Made by a program: the position numbers and the translations under genes. A DNA stretch of 64,000 nucleotides from Ustulina deusta (taxonomy: Eukaryota; Ascomycota; Sordariomycetes; Xylariales; Xylariaceae), in the NCBI GenBank assembly GCA_023159155.1, contig JAJNNX010000004.1, positions 806,001 to 870,000 of the forward strand, in the 5' to 3' direction. The notes beneath the pieces are model-generated. The model did no database searches. It had not been told where the DNA came from and worked only from the letters and a program-made list of their open reading frames with translations. Shown in pieces: positions 53,691 to 64,000 of the stretch. Position 1 is the first letter of the stretch. Each line of letters begins with the position of its first letter.

Positions 53691-56600
53691 GATAATCTCA
53701 CTTGCGAATAGGCGTCGTCGATTTACACGAATGGGGTCTAGGTTCGCCTGGCCGCGGGTGGGATAGGCCAACGGAGGAGGAGGGGCATGTGAAGTCAACA
53801 CCGGGCATCATCTTATATACCTATTCTATTCGTTGCAGTAGCAGGTCATGTAGGCTAGCTATTGTAGCTCATCTGACGGCGTTGCCTGAATACGGAGATG
53901 GCGCGAGGAATGGGCACGACTTGCTCATTCGGTGCATTGTCAGCCGGCCTCTTGCTCCGATAGGCTTTCCAAGGAGCCGACGACAGGCTTACCCATACAA
54001 GGGCTCCGAAACCTTTGATCGAAGGGACTTCTCGCGAGATGCCACGGAGGGGTTGTCGACTGTGATCTCTCTCCCATCCACTTGACCGCCCTGCGGACTC
54101 AGGTGCGCATGTACTGGATGGAGGCACTGGCGGCGGGAGCACACGTTCTATTGGTAGTTGGGAATATGTGGTAATCGCAGAACTTTGGTCGGGCGCAAAT
54201 CCAGAGGCCATCGCATGCGCTTTTCGTATACGGTCCTGCAGATCATGAACGATGTACACAAGCTGCTACGATGTAGGCAGTTGAGGTTGAGATGGCTTGG
54301 CCGTGCCGCCTGAGTGCATTACATTTGGCTAAGCTTTACTGTTCGACCGTCCTTACACAGCTACAGGCTAGTGGCTAGTGTACCTACTGTAGATATGCGG
54401 TTTTTGGGCGGGATCCCCGCTCTTCTTGTCCAACAACCGGACCGTGTTGGCCAGGTCGGAGTCGGCAAGACGACTGCCGGACCCGCAGCTAACCCATAAT
54501 ACTCTGTGGGTCTAACCTATAACTGGTTTAGGTAAATTCCACCCGTGGAACCCGTACATTAGTTACGTTTCTGCCCTAGCCATCTTCATTGCCAAACTTC
54601 GGTACTTGGCTAACCTAAGTCTATCTAGGGTTTGACACCAGCACAGAGTGTAAATATAGGACGGAAAGGTACTGTGGAGGAGTGACGAGGTATGTGGACG
54701 GCCGCACTAGCATAAGTCCCTATTGGGCATAAAATACCCTTTCAGTCTCTTAATTTAACGGAGGATGGGTGTCTAGGCGCATAGACGATGGCGGCCGCAC
54801 GATGAGTACCGACGTTCTAGCTCGCTGCATAATGCCATGCCATTCTGTATGTACTAGGTACGAGGTACGAGAGATGGAGACAGAAGTGGAGGATAAGGCT
54901 ATGTACACTAGAAGTAGGTACGTGAAGAGAGTACGTGAAGAAAAGTGCCTAACCCAGGTGAGATACGTGTAGAATGTGCTGTGAAAACGATGCCTTCTGG
55001 TGGCACAGCAGATACGGCGCAGCGAAGAAAAATTACTGTACACATTGTAATACTCCGCGGAGATGACCAGCAAGCCAATCAGATGCTAATTAGGTAGGCT
55101 GTGTTATTGTAGATTGATTTTCTTCGTCACACAAGACCTGGGCTTCGAGGGCGCCGAGGTAGAACGAAGACACACAAATACGTACGTACGTCGTTTTAGA
55201 GCATAGCATTTGCAGTGGGCTCTGCAGATTCATGCCTGAGGGCGTTGCATAGCATTGGATGGTAGGTTGTTATCATCACGTTAGCCGGGATCGATCGGCC
55301 GAGGCGCACCGCCACCCTGCAGAACATTTCAAATTATGGGAGAAAGAGTGGGCAAACCAATACGTACTTGGTACGCGCTTACATGATACCACTTGGCCCA
55401 GGCAGTGTGCAAGACATCACGGCTGACAACGTAGATCGGGTTGCTGATCGAATCGGTGCTCTATATTGTGATGCGAAGGAACGTCTGCCCCCGCCATATG
55501 AGATTGCATTCCAAGAGCATCCCCGTGTATATCTGCCCACGTAATGTAGAACACGGGGAGGTTGTGATAATAACTCGGTAGGCATTTAGGTAGCATGGAC
55601 ATGTGCATGCCGCCTTCTATTTATCGCCATCCCTCCATGCTGTGCGGGGGGGTGTTCAAAGTGATATCTTGGGGGAGTGCAGGTTGCCGTCCCATCGTCA
55701 CCTTCTTATCCTAGCCCGGACCTTCTGTTAACGTCGTCTCCGATGTGAAAAGGCTCATGCTCTTATGCAACTGATGACTCCTTCGAATTGTCGGGGGACC
55801 GTTGGACCAGCAACCACGACATTCATGAACAGAAGGCAGGTATAATACCCCAGCATTATAATCAGTACTAAGCGCCCGTAAGATAAGGTACAGAAGGGGC
55901 GCAACTCACTAACCATGAATGCTTTCCTCGCCAATGAGGCGACTTGTACTGCACTGATCGGATGCTGTGAAGTCTGGGATTTGCCCATCTGGCCTGATAG
56001 CTAGTAGAGCTTACTAGCATGGGAATACAGTACCGTGGAGAGTGATAACCATAGGATCGGATGCTGGGCCACCGCGCGATCAACACTCTAGATTCATCGT
56101 CTCGACATATCGGATTAATACTTGGGTTAGATAGTGATCGGAATCGGGCGACTGATCATGCCTTCTCGGTTCAGGGCCTGTGCCAATCCAGGCAACGGGA
56201 ACACCGCAATGCCCCTTGATGAGTTTAACATAGGCTGGCAACCTCTCCGGCATGTTTTCCTTCTCTATATTAGAGCAACCCAACTTCGAAGCCACACGCA
56301 TCTTGGGGCAAATCGAACCGGCGCGGGCCTACAAATGTCTTTGTTGTGTGTGATCGATTGCTGCCCTCCCTCCATTTCGTAGTAGACCACTTCACACCTC
56401 TCCAGGATCTTACGGTAGGAAGGCAAGTTTTCAAGGGCCTCTCCTGTCTCGGGATCTTTGTATGCTATAGCGACCTATATCATTGCCAGCACGTATATAT
56501 CCCTAGGGCTATACGGCGTACCTTGACAACAGGGAACTTATTACTTATCCTGCAACAATACTAACACTGACAACGTGATATAAGTATTCCAGTTTAGAGA

Positions 56601-58439
56601 TATTGAAGCATGTGGAATGATTGACAGCTGTCGAGTACTTTGAAAAGACAAGGTCGATCCAGCCACATCGACGCTTCCGTCCCGTCCTAGTATCCCACTC
56701 TCGGCCTGCACCTGAACTAGTACACCGGTTGAGAAAATGTACAAAAAACCTGAGGGTCAGGTCTATACTGATAGTCTGTAAATCAGCGCCCAGCTCGCCG
56801 TGGTCTCCCGTTTTCAGTATCCTTTCGTCCACACACATAGGCTTTCCCAAGACCGAGTGGTTAGTTTAGTTGACTTCTTTCATCGGCGGTATATACCTTG
56901 GGAGGTGCGGATAGACATACATAGACCATAGCAACGCCGATTATCTGGTTACTCGGCCTAGTTAGTTGTTGGAAATAATGATCTACGGTAACCGATCATA
57001 GTATATGGATAAGAGAAATCTCGCTAACTAGTCATTCATTAGTGGCTACTCACTCGATCTTCTTAGGGTGGATAGTAAGTCCCGGGAGTAATATCCCCTT
57101 AACATATGATTATGAGCGTTGAGCGTCAGTGCATGTTTTGACGAATGGCGTACCCTAAGCTTATACTACTACCTGTAACATCTATTTACGTACTCGAGCA
57201 GTGATTTGTTCTTAGGAAAAAAATTGAAGATCGAAGCATGATAGTACAACTCATCGAGAATAGGAAATGTAGAAAGTTCTCTTCTTCTACCTCCATGGAT
57301 ATGTGCCATAATAATTGTTGAGGGTCAAGGCATTGAAGCCTTCCACAAAGAATATGACATTATGCCTCTGCATCTTCTGGATGAGGTGAACTGCACCGAC
57401 ACAAAATTTAGCCAGTTTCAGCCTATATTCCCGGAAGCATCGAATTTCAACCTCATCCTGATTCTCATGTTCGAGTATATGTCCAAATCGCTTTCTCTAA
57501 CCATCTGCGAGCCTTCTCACGTTTGTCTTAAGAGCGTCCTGGTCAAAATCCCCACGTATACGGATGCCGCTTCACGTAACCTTCGTGCAATACAAAGGCC
57601 CAATCCATCGTCCGGCTGGGAATGATATAGAGTTGTTTTCCGATGTTATAATAGATTACAACAGCGCAATAGTCCTTGCAGGTCTAGATTTGACTTGACA
57701 CTGATAGATAAAAGGATGTGCTCTTGCACATGAGGTAAACCTTTGGCTTCAAGTGCTTCCAGCTCTTTCAAAATTGCATGAACTTCAGATCATTAACGTT
57801 CAAACGCACGTGACATACACGACTAGCGAAGGCTACGAAGACTATACACACCGTGGGAGACAATACCAGAGTCGATGAGATTCATGTAGGCGGGCTCATA
57901 AGACCAGATGGACATAGGTGAAAATACCAGGCTAACGCCATCAGTAACCATCTATTCTACACCTTCGGAAGTCAGTTGAGGCTAGATCTTGCAACAATTA
58001 AAGCCGGATTGACGTTTCGTGGCTTTGGCAGAGGGGCGTGACAGGACTTACGAATGCCCAACATTTTACATACAAATGTTGAAGAGTTGGTATGAAAGCC
58101 TCTATGACAGGAGGTTTTGGGATCCGAAAATAGAATCCCCCATTTCAACGAGGTCTGTACATATAGAATTTATTTCGTGGTTGCAATCCAAGAAAGTGAA
58201 TTTCAGAAAAAATCCATTCCTAGCCCTAGCAGTACTCGCGCAATGCTTACACAACGCTTGCTAGGAATCCCCCAACCCGCGTAGGTAGTTGATCCAAGAT
58301 AGATAATTAAATTCTGTAGGAATGTCGTCGTCCTGAATCCAAATCATGATCGGCGCCGTTTCTTCACATTAGATTATTATAAGTCCGGCATTTCATCGAA
58401 AATAGGGGAAACAACCCTTCGCCCCAGCGTCTTAATGAC
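53691..58439. other. Gene-poor region of about 4.7 kb
   Basis: Contains the lipoxygenase promoter on the left. No gene is supported. An open frame at about 57362-57625 (87 residues, extendable upstream in frame) and one at 58019-58264 look weakly protein-like but match nothing I recognise; they may be relics. An ACGTACGTACGT run lies near 55180. Confidence 0.45.
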
Positions 58440-60574
58440 TCAAGCCAATACAAACTCCGTCAAATCCGTATCCTCTCCCAAGTCCTCGAGCTTGTAGGCC
58501 GCCTTTACGACGGCCGGAGAGCAGAACTGATAGCGCTCGTCTTCATCTCCATAAGCACGAAGCACATGTGGTGCTGCAGCCCCTTGAAACTTGACAACTA
58601 GATCCCCCGGACGCAGACGTCCATGAGCATACCCCACCAGTCTGCCACTACTTGTGAACATCGTCTTATTTACAGAAAGACCCCGCACGAGGCGGTAGAA
58701 CCCCATCGCCGAGATCACTAGACGCATCAGACGCCTCGTGTGCTCGTCAACATTCGACAAATGGATGTTGCCCGCTAGACTGGGGGACAAGAGTACGTCT
58801 AGCGCGGCGTCGATGTCAGATTCTACGAGCGCAAGCACGTTGGCGTGCCGCTGGTTTTGATTTCCAGCGTCTTCCAGTCGGGCGATTGCGTATTCGCTCA
58901 GGATGCCACGGGACTCCGGATATGGCACTTCGGTGGCCAAAGCTCGGAAGGCCGCGGATCCCAACTCGAACGAGTGGAGGGTCTGCGTGGGGGCAAGTGT
59001 AAGGAGAAGCTGGCAGAATGTCTGGAAGACGGGGTCCGCGGGCGTTTCTCGCGCCGTGAGATGGGCGTAGATACGTCTGAAGAACTTGACCTGTTGGGAA
59101 CCATGTCTCCTTATCGCTAATTCGTACTCGTCGGACTGTGAAGGCGTAGTCATAAGGTCCTTTTGAATCTCTGCTCGGTCGTGGTCGTCGACCACGGTGT
59201 CTATGGTGCCATACACCCAGCCCCTTAGCGTTAGAAGAGATGAATTTGCGGATACCTTGATACTAGGGCTGTGTTGGTGAATCGGCCCATCCCAGTGCAC
59301 GACGGGTTCGCGGTCCCCGTGGTTCACAGGCGGGCAGCCGAGCTCGCCAAACAGATCCTCGGCCCATCGGGGGTCGACACTCCAATCCGGGACCCATGAA
59401 GGGAGGTCAGTTCGTCGGGTGTCACTCCACACGTTATCCAGGGGCCACAAGGAGGCATCGAACCGCATAATCGCAGCGGTAGCTTGAGCATATACTACAG
59501 GGATTGGATTTGTATAATCTGGACTGAGGAGGGGCTTCCCTAATTTCCGAGACACGCTGTATAGCGCAAAGACTTTATCTTTCGGGTCCAAGGCATGTCG
59601 AATCCGCGAATGGTGCATCATTGTTGATAGGCCCCTCTGGGATATAGTGTCTTCTCCCGATTCCTCAGAAATCGGAGTACTAGTATGTTCGGAAATAAGA
59701 TCTTTATAGTCGGAGTAGACATAGTAGCAGTTCATGAAATTCCGAAACCCTTTTGAGGACGGGGCAAATCCCAGTTCGGCTAACTGCAGTGACTGGCAGA
59801 AAGAGTGCCACTCCATGGCCTGCCGTCCACATAGGACCGTCGTGTGGCTGGCAAGAAGGAGCTCCTGTAGAGTCCACATCCTCTCGAACCACGGCCGGCT
59901 CAACACGTCCTCCATCATCTGAGTGCCCACATTAGTGTTGGATGATAGGTATTTAGCATCTGGCTTCTATCAGCCCTTGATTCCTTATTGCGCGATTAGA
60001 AGACGAGAACACGGAATTGCTCTCAGGGTGCTGGGTTAAACTGACTGCATTCTTTAATGAATTGCGCAGTCACCCCAGCTCTGGCATCTTCCCATGAGTC
60101 ATTACGCAGTGTATAGAGGTGTTTCAGGTAGAGAAACAGGGCATCCGTCTTTTCGTCGCCCTCGCCGAGCCAGATTAGGACATCATGAGCAGCCTCGTAT
60201 ATGTCACCCATCATGGCCACTTGACTGTTACGCTCCTGGACTCCTGCCGGAGTCTGGTCAATGCAGATGCTGTCTACCCATAATACGTGGCATTCCGAGG
60301 TGTATCTCAACTGCCTCAGCGCGGCGTCACAGTTAGCGGTGATGGGTAGAGTAAATGAATTGATGTCAATGCCATGAGCCTCGCTCGGAAGCCCCCATAC
60401 ATATGACAAAGCTTCATATCTGGTTCGCACTTGGATGTTATCCTCATCGCACGGTTGCCGAATGACGCACTCGACGAGGGAGCCACAGAGAGGCGAGGAT
60501 TCTGATTCAGCGGGATATAGAATTAATAATCTAGTCCTCCCAGAGCCACTGAGCTCGCTGTGTCGATATGCCAT
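58440..60574 (-). CDS. HET-domain protein (heterokaryon incompatibility type)
   Basis: HET domains mediate allorecognition and programmed cell death in filamentous fungi; the domain fold relates to TIR. Proposed exons 60074-60574 and 58440-59966 give 675 residues. HET blocks are clear: YEALSYVWG near residue 50, HVLWVDSICIDQ at about 95, DIYEAAHDVLIWLGEGDE at about 125, and in exon 2 VLSRPWFERMWTLQELLLA with GRQAMEWHSF. The C-terminal half is typical of the family (HALDPKDKVFALYSVSRKL, LPSWVPDWSVDPRW) with no extra domain. The intron boundaries are uncertain: GTGACT at 60073 to TAG before KPDAKYLSS keeps frame (107 nt), but the donor is not ideal. If that splice is not used the gene is broken after the first HET blocks. 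Ligand or partner is unknown. Confidence 0.8.
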
Positions 60575-61002
60575 GAGCTATGTACGTAGTAGCGGGTTGA
60601 AAATGATGCGCGTGTATATAATGCAAGTCAGTTGTTAGGTGCGGCCTTGATTCTGTCGAATTAAGTGTCAGAAATTAGAGTACAGGAAACCCAGTGCCGT
60701 TTGCTGCATCGAGAACGATAGGAATAGTATATTCCGCCTGCTGTTTCGGTTGTTGGCATGCGAGTTGTTGTCCATATAAATACAAACATAAGTAGATACC
60801 GTAGTGTGCAACTCACTCCCGCTATGTTCCCAACGGATGGAAGCAGATAATAGCCTCTCGCCAAACGTAGGTAGTCCGAATGAAGTGTAGTGATTAGAGC
60901 CTTACGATGACTGTGGCCATGGTTTCAGCTGCTATAAGCTCAACCGGTGATTTGGGGGATTTGTGAATCTTGGTGCGAAAATGAAGACATGAAGTAGTCA
61001 GC
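60575..61002. other. Intergenic region between HET gene and methyltransferase fragment
   Basis: No continuation of the methyltransferase and no other gene is recognised here. Confidence 0.5.
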
Positions 61003-61476
61003 TTAAGGTAGTTTAGAGATAGGAATGTCGGCAACGTGAGGCATCACCCTTTTCCTTGGCATGTTTAGCGTCACGGGAGGGGCCGCAATTACTCGTTTAG
61101 TGTAATTAAATTGGGGAGAGTTCATGCCGTCTGCTGCCAGCTTGCGCACCTCTTGCCCGAGACAGCACCCGCAATCGAGAAAGAGGGATTCTGGCTCTCC
61201 AGGGGCAGCGGGCCGGCAGAGAGGACCTAATATGTGTTCCTTGTACACTTGATGGCGCGTGAGATCCAGGTCTAGAAAGCGAAAGGTTCCCATGCAAGGG
61301 TAGGGGAATTGGGCGTAGGCCTCATTGCGCAGCCTCGTTATGTGAGCGATCTGTTCCTTCTCGGGGATACCGGAGTACGAGGCCATGATATTTGACATGT
61401 CTTTCGGGACCTTGTGTAGTGTCTCGTAATACCGTCGTCTACCCCCTTCACTGGAGGGTGTTGTCTCGGCTGCCAT
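61003..61476 (-). pseudogene. Truncated class I SAM-dependent methyltransferase
   Basis: The frame encodes about 157 residues from the ATG at 61476 (an in-frame ATG at 61530 would add 18). It resembles the N-terminal part of fungal SAM-dependent methyltransferases: YYETLHKVPKDMSNIMASYSG, then SAM-binding motif I as SLFLDCGCCLGQEVRKL with the usual VRKL-AADG follow-up. After DGMNSPQF the sequence turns into NYTKRVIAAPPVTLNMP and stops. Motifs II-IV and the substrate-binding half (normally another 100 or more residues) are missing, and no exon with them lies in the next 400 bases on this strand. It is therefore probably a truncated gene. No other secondary-metabolism gene is adjacent. Confidence 0.6.
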
Positions 61477-61530
61477 TGCTTGGGTGGTCTGCCGTGATGG
61501 CAAGAGAGGGACAACAAACAAGACGAACAA

Positions 61531-62264
61531 GACTCTTCTGAATATTACTAGTAATAGCAGTATTCACTTTAAAGCGATTCTGTGACCCCTCAAGCTACGA
61601 GCCGTCTATAACGCTTGTTTTATACACTCCAACCTGTTTCTCCGTGGTGTCCGTGTCGGCTCCGAAACGGCTATAGAAGAGGATTGGGTAGTATAGCCGA
61701 ACCCCCTGTCCAGCCGGCTCTGGCTCTATTAGTCTAGACCATTTGTTGAATGCATTCCGTACGCCTACCACTAGATAGGTGCATGTTTACCGGGCTTGTC
61801 TTTTCCATGTACCTGATTATTTCAGTCGACAGGCTTTCAGTTGCCTGTACGTGCGGTAGTGTGCCACACCCCTGATACCTAGATCGGTGCTAAGTAAACA
61901 ATGATTTTTTTGGTTGGCAGGGCGCTTGACTCTGTGGGTGCTGACCGTGCTTGAGGACGACTCGCAGTCGCGGGGACCGCGGGGCACTTCTAGATAGTGC
62001 TGCTCTAGACCAGCTACCTCTTATCGATAGCGGGGCCTAATTTTTATTTTCCTCTACCATGTTGAGGCACTGTAGTTCCCTGCGATGCCTCAGGAACCAA
62101 ATTGGTCAATTCTACTTTATTGCAACTATATAATCGAGAACATAGCCTCATACTAAGTACGTATATCCAGAAACATTAAACATATCCAGCCCGACTCCCC
62201 AAGCGTACCACAACAAGCATTCACAGCCAACACCGTGAATCAATCAATCCATCCTCTGCCCAGC
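61531..62264. other. Divergent intergenic region
   Basis: Between the methyltransferase fragment (-) and RRP1 (+). The right part is the RRP1 promoter and leader. Nothing else is identified. Confidence 0.5.
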
Positions 62265-63196
62265 ATGGCAGCCAACGACTCTGGAAACATGCCGTTTATA
62301 CGGAATCTCGCATCCAGCGGTTCGTACTTGTCCCTAGATTTGCGAAGAGAGCTCAAGAGCCCTATTCGACGCCACCAACTAACACATCCTCATATAAACC
62401 AGACCGCAAAACCCGCACCTCGGCCCTCGAGAGTCTGCGCACATTCCTCTCCGCCTCGGCGACCGCCTCGCGCCTGACACGTCTCGACAACCTGAAGCTC
62501 TGGAAGGGGCTCTACTACAGCCTCTGGATGTGCGACCGGCCGATCCCGCAACAGAACCTCTGCGCCGAGCTGGCGGGGCTGATCGACGTGCTTCCCGACG
62601 CCGCCGTGGCGCCGTGGCTCGCCGCCTTCTGGGAGATCATGGGCCGCGAGTGGACGGGGATCGACGTGCTGCGGCTGGAGAAGTTCATGCTCCTCGTGCG
62701 TCGCGTTCTGGGCGCCAGTCTCGCATGGGTGTGCAGTGCGCTGTCGGAGGCGGCGGCCACAGATCCGGACGAAGAGGGCGGGGACGCGGAAGAGGAGACG
62801 GAAGAGACGAAGACAAGTCGGAGGAGTCGTGATAGGATAGATGCCCTGCTCGGAAACCTCGCCGACTGGCCGCTGGAGACCAAAGATAACCTCTCTCGAG
62901 TCCCCCTCGGCCTACGGCTTCACGTTCTCGACATCTGGATCGACGAGGCCGAGAAGCTGGGCCTGCTCGACGCCGAGAAGACGGGGGAGGCCGGACGCCA
63001 GTTCCTGGATAGATTGGGGTTGCTCGTCGAGGCGCAGACGAAATCCACGTGTAAACCCGTGCGCATGCGGGCCAAGGAGATGCTTGCGGACGATCGTTTG
63101 CCGTGGAATGGGGACGAGACAGGAGATGACGAGGTGGACAAATCGGTCAGGAATGAATCCGGCGATAAGGATAGCTGGAATGGATTCGATGACTGA
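62265..63196 (+). CDS. Ribosomal RNA processing protein 1 (RRP1/Nop52 family)
   Basis: Nucleolar protein needed for pre-60S assembly and 27S pre-rRNA processing. Exons 62265-62319 and 62403-63196 give 282 residues, the length typical of fungal RRP1. The start MAANDSGNMPFIRNLASS joins to DRKTRTSALESLRTFLSA. The helical core shows LKLWKGLYYSLWMCDRPIPQ and FWEIMGREWTGIDVLRLEKF, then RVPLGLRLHVLDIWIDEAEK. An acidic insert (Glu/Asp/Thr-rich) lies between helices, and the C-terminus is acidic. The 83-nt intron has a GTTCGT donor and an ACTAACAC branch site. An in-frame ATG ten codons upstream (62235) is possible, but the downstream start matches the family. Confidence 0.9.
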
Positions 63197-63651
63197 TTCG
63201 AGAGATGGAGGAAGACATGATAGATGAAGCAATAGGGAGGGGGGTGGGACGGGATTTAGTGATGGGCTGATACCTACTCGGAGTTTCGGCGTTGGCAAGG
63301 ATATATCTTGATGCGGATTCTTAGAGTTATCTTTGCATTGCATTACTACCTTTAGCTATGAGAGCATAAAAGAAGAAAAGGTACGTGACAGAGAACGTCG
63401 TCGCTCAAAGGGGATATTTTTGTTGTGAAGAAAGGATATTCCATGAAGGCTCCCAATCCCGAAGATGTAAAACCCCCATTGTAGTCCAATACCTAGTCAA
63501 TAACAAATTAACTCCAGCTCACACGCCCGCTAGTACTATGCCCAAGGCCGAAATTAAGTATGTCTTCTATGGGGTATCTCTTCTCGCTAGTTGTCTTCGA
63601 TTTTCGAGCCATCAGTATTGTACAGGGCAAAGAAAAGATGAATATACACGT
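63197..63651. other. Intergenic region between convergent genes
   Basis: 3' flanks of RRP1 and the sphingoid-base kinase. A 151-residue open frame from 63385 is antisense to the kinase end and is not a gene. Confidence 0.55.
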
Positions 63652-64000
63652 CTATACACTCTTGTCCCAACCTGGGGGCCCATCAGCCTCATACCGTCCA
63701 CTTTTGGACAGCACCGAGCCAAGGCCAGGGTGGACCTCAACTTGAAAAGGTTGGAAAGGAATGCGTTCGCCGTCGATACTGATATAACCATCAGTCTGGT
63801 TGCGTGGAGTGAACCGGTAAGCGACAACTTTGTGATATGAAACGAGCGGATTATCGAAAAACTTTCCGGTCTCAACAGACATCATTAAACCCGCGTACTT
63901 GAGGACCGATATGTCCCCGTTGTTGGTGACAAGGTCCATCAATCCGTCATTGATACACGCGGCCGGAAAGAAGTTGGCATTAGGAGCCATCCATGCCATC
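63652..64000 (-). CDS. Sphingosine/long-chain-base kinase, C-terminal part (partial)
   Basis: Only the last about 115 residues are in the window; the 5' part lies beyond position 64000. The enzyme phosphorylates sphingoid bases, controlling ceramide and LCB-phosphate levels. The C-terminal domain of the LCB4/DAG-kinase fold is clear: FFPAACINDGLMDLVTNNGD, LVSYHKVVAYRFTPR, DGYISIDGERIPFQPFQVEV and GLGSVLSKSGRYEADGPPGW. The conserved DGxISIDGE segment and the final SGRYEA match fungal enzymes closely. No break is seen in this part. Confidence 0.9.
   Translation of the reverse strand, partial: MAWMAPNANFFPAACINDGLMDLVTNNGDISVLKYAGLMMSVETGKFFDNPLVSYHKVVAYRFTPRNQTDGYISIDGERIPFQPFQVEVHPGLGSVLSKSGRYEADGPPGWDKSV

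Noticed and set aside
50871..61530. Secondary-metabolite cluster (lipoxygenase plus methyltransferase)
   Set aside because: No PKS, NRPS, terpene cyclase, P450 or transporter lies nearby; the methyltransferase is truncated and about 7.3 kb away.

Overview
The window is nuclear DNA from a filamentous ascomycete (Pezizomycotina; the DIM-5, eIF3h and sphingosine-kinase-type sequences look sordariomycete-like). Evidence: genes on both strands without operons, many short introns with GTAAGT/GTATGT donors and CTAAC-type branch sites, a Zn(II)2Cys6 regulator, a HET-domain protein, an exomer ChAP, an HIR3/CABIN1 homologue and a DIM-5-type H3K9 methyltransferase. No prokaryotic, viral or CRISPR features were seen, and no convincing tRNA or rRNA gene. 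Coding models were spliced by eye from reading frames, splice sites and remembered family sequence; no search was run.

Layout: (a) 0.6-5.1 kb: eIF3 subunit h and S-adenosylhomocysteine hydrolase, both +. (b) 5.1-19.6 kb: a gene-poor stretch of about 14.4 kb holding one gene, a large glutamine-rich Zn2Cys6 transcription factor (10.8-14.0 kb, -). (c) 19.6-30.7 kb: dense housekeeping genes: a SAM-carrier-like mitochondrial carrier (-), a Chs5/Arf1-binding exomer protein (-) and, divergently, the 1,894-residue HIR3-like protein (+). (d) 31.8-36.7 kb: a single-pass membrane protein with an Asp-rich ectodomain (+) and an intronless 983-residue reverse-transcriptase-related cellular protein of the rvt type (-). 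(e) 37.3-40.4 kb: a relic of an alpha/beta-hydrolase (STAND-protein type) and a damaged ubiquitin-fold multidomain gene. (f) 41.4-45.0 kb: a UBTD1/2-like ubiquitin-domain protein and DIM-5, both -. (g) 46.1-53.7 kb: an intron-rich HExxH metallopeptidase-like gene (+) facing a secreted manganese-lipoxygenase-type gene (-). (h) 53.7-61.5 kb: gene-poor, with a HET-domain protein and a truncated methyltransferase (both -). (i) 62.3-64.0 kb: RRP1 (+) and the 3' end of a sphingoid-base kinase (-).

Functional links are loose, as usual for fungal chromosomes. SAH hydrolase and the SAM carrier belong to methyl-cycle metabolism, DIM-5 is a SAM-using chromatin enzyme and HIR3 is a histone-chaperone subunit, but nothing suggests a co-regulated cluster. 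The most unusual items are the rvt gene, which seems to lack the usual motif-A aspartate; the metallopeptidase-like gene whose HELC zinc-site residues sit on a 16-nt microexon; two genes whose first coding exon is only the ATG; and repeated non-consensus GTTCG splice donors.
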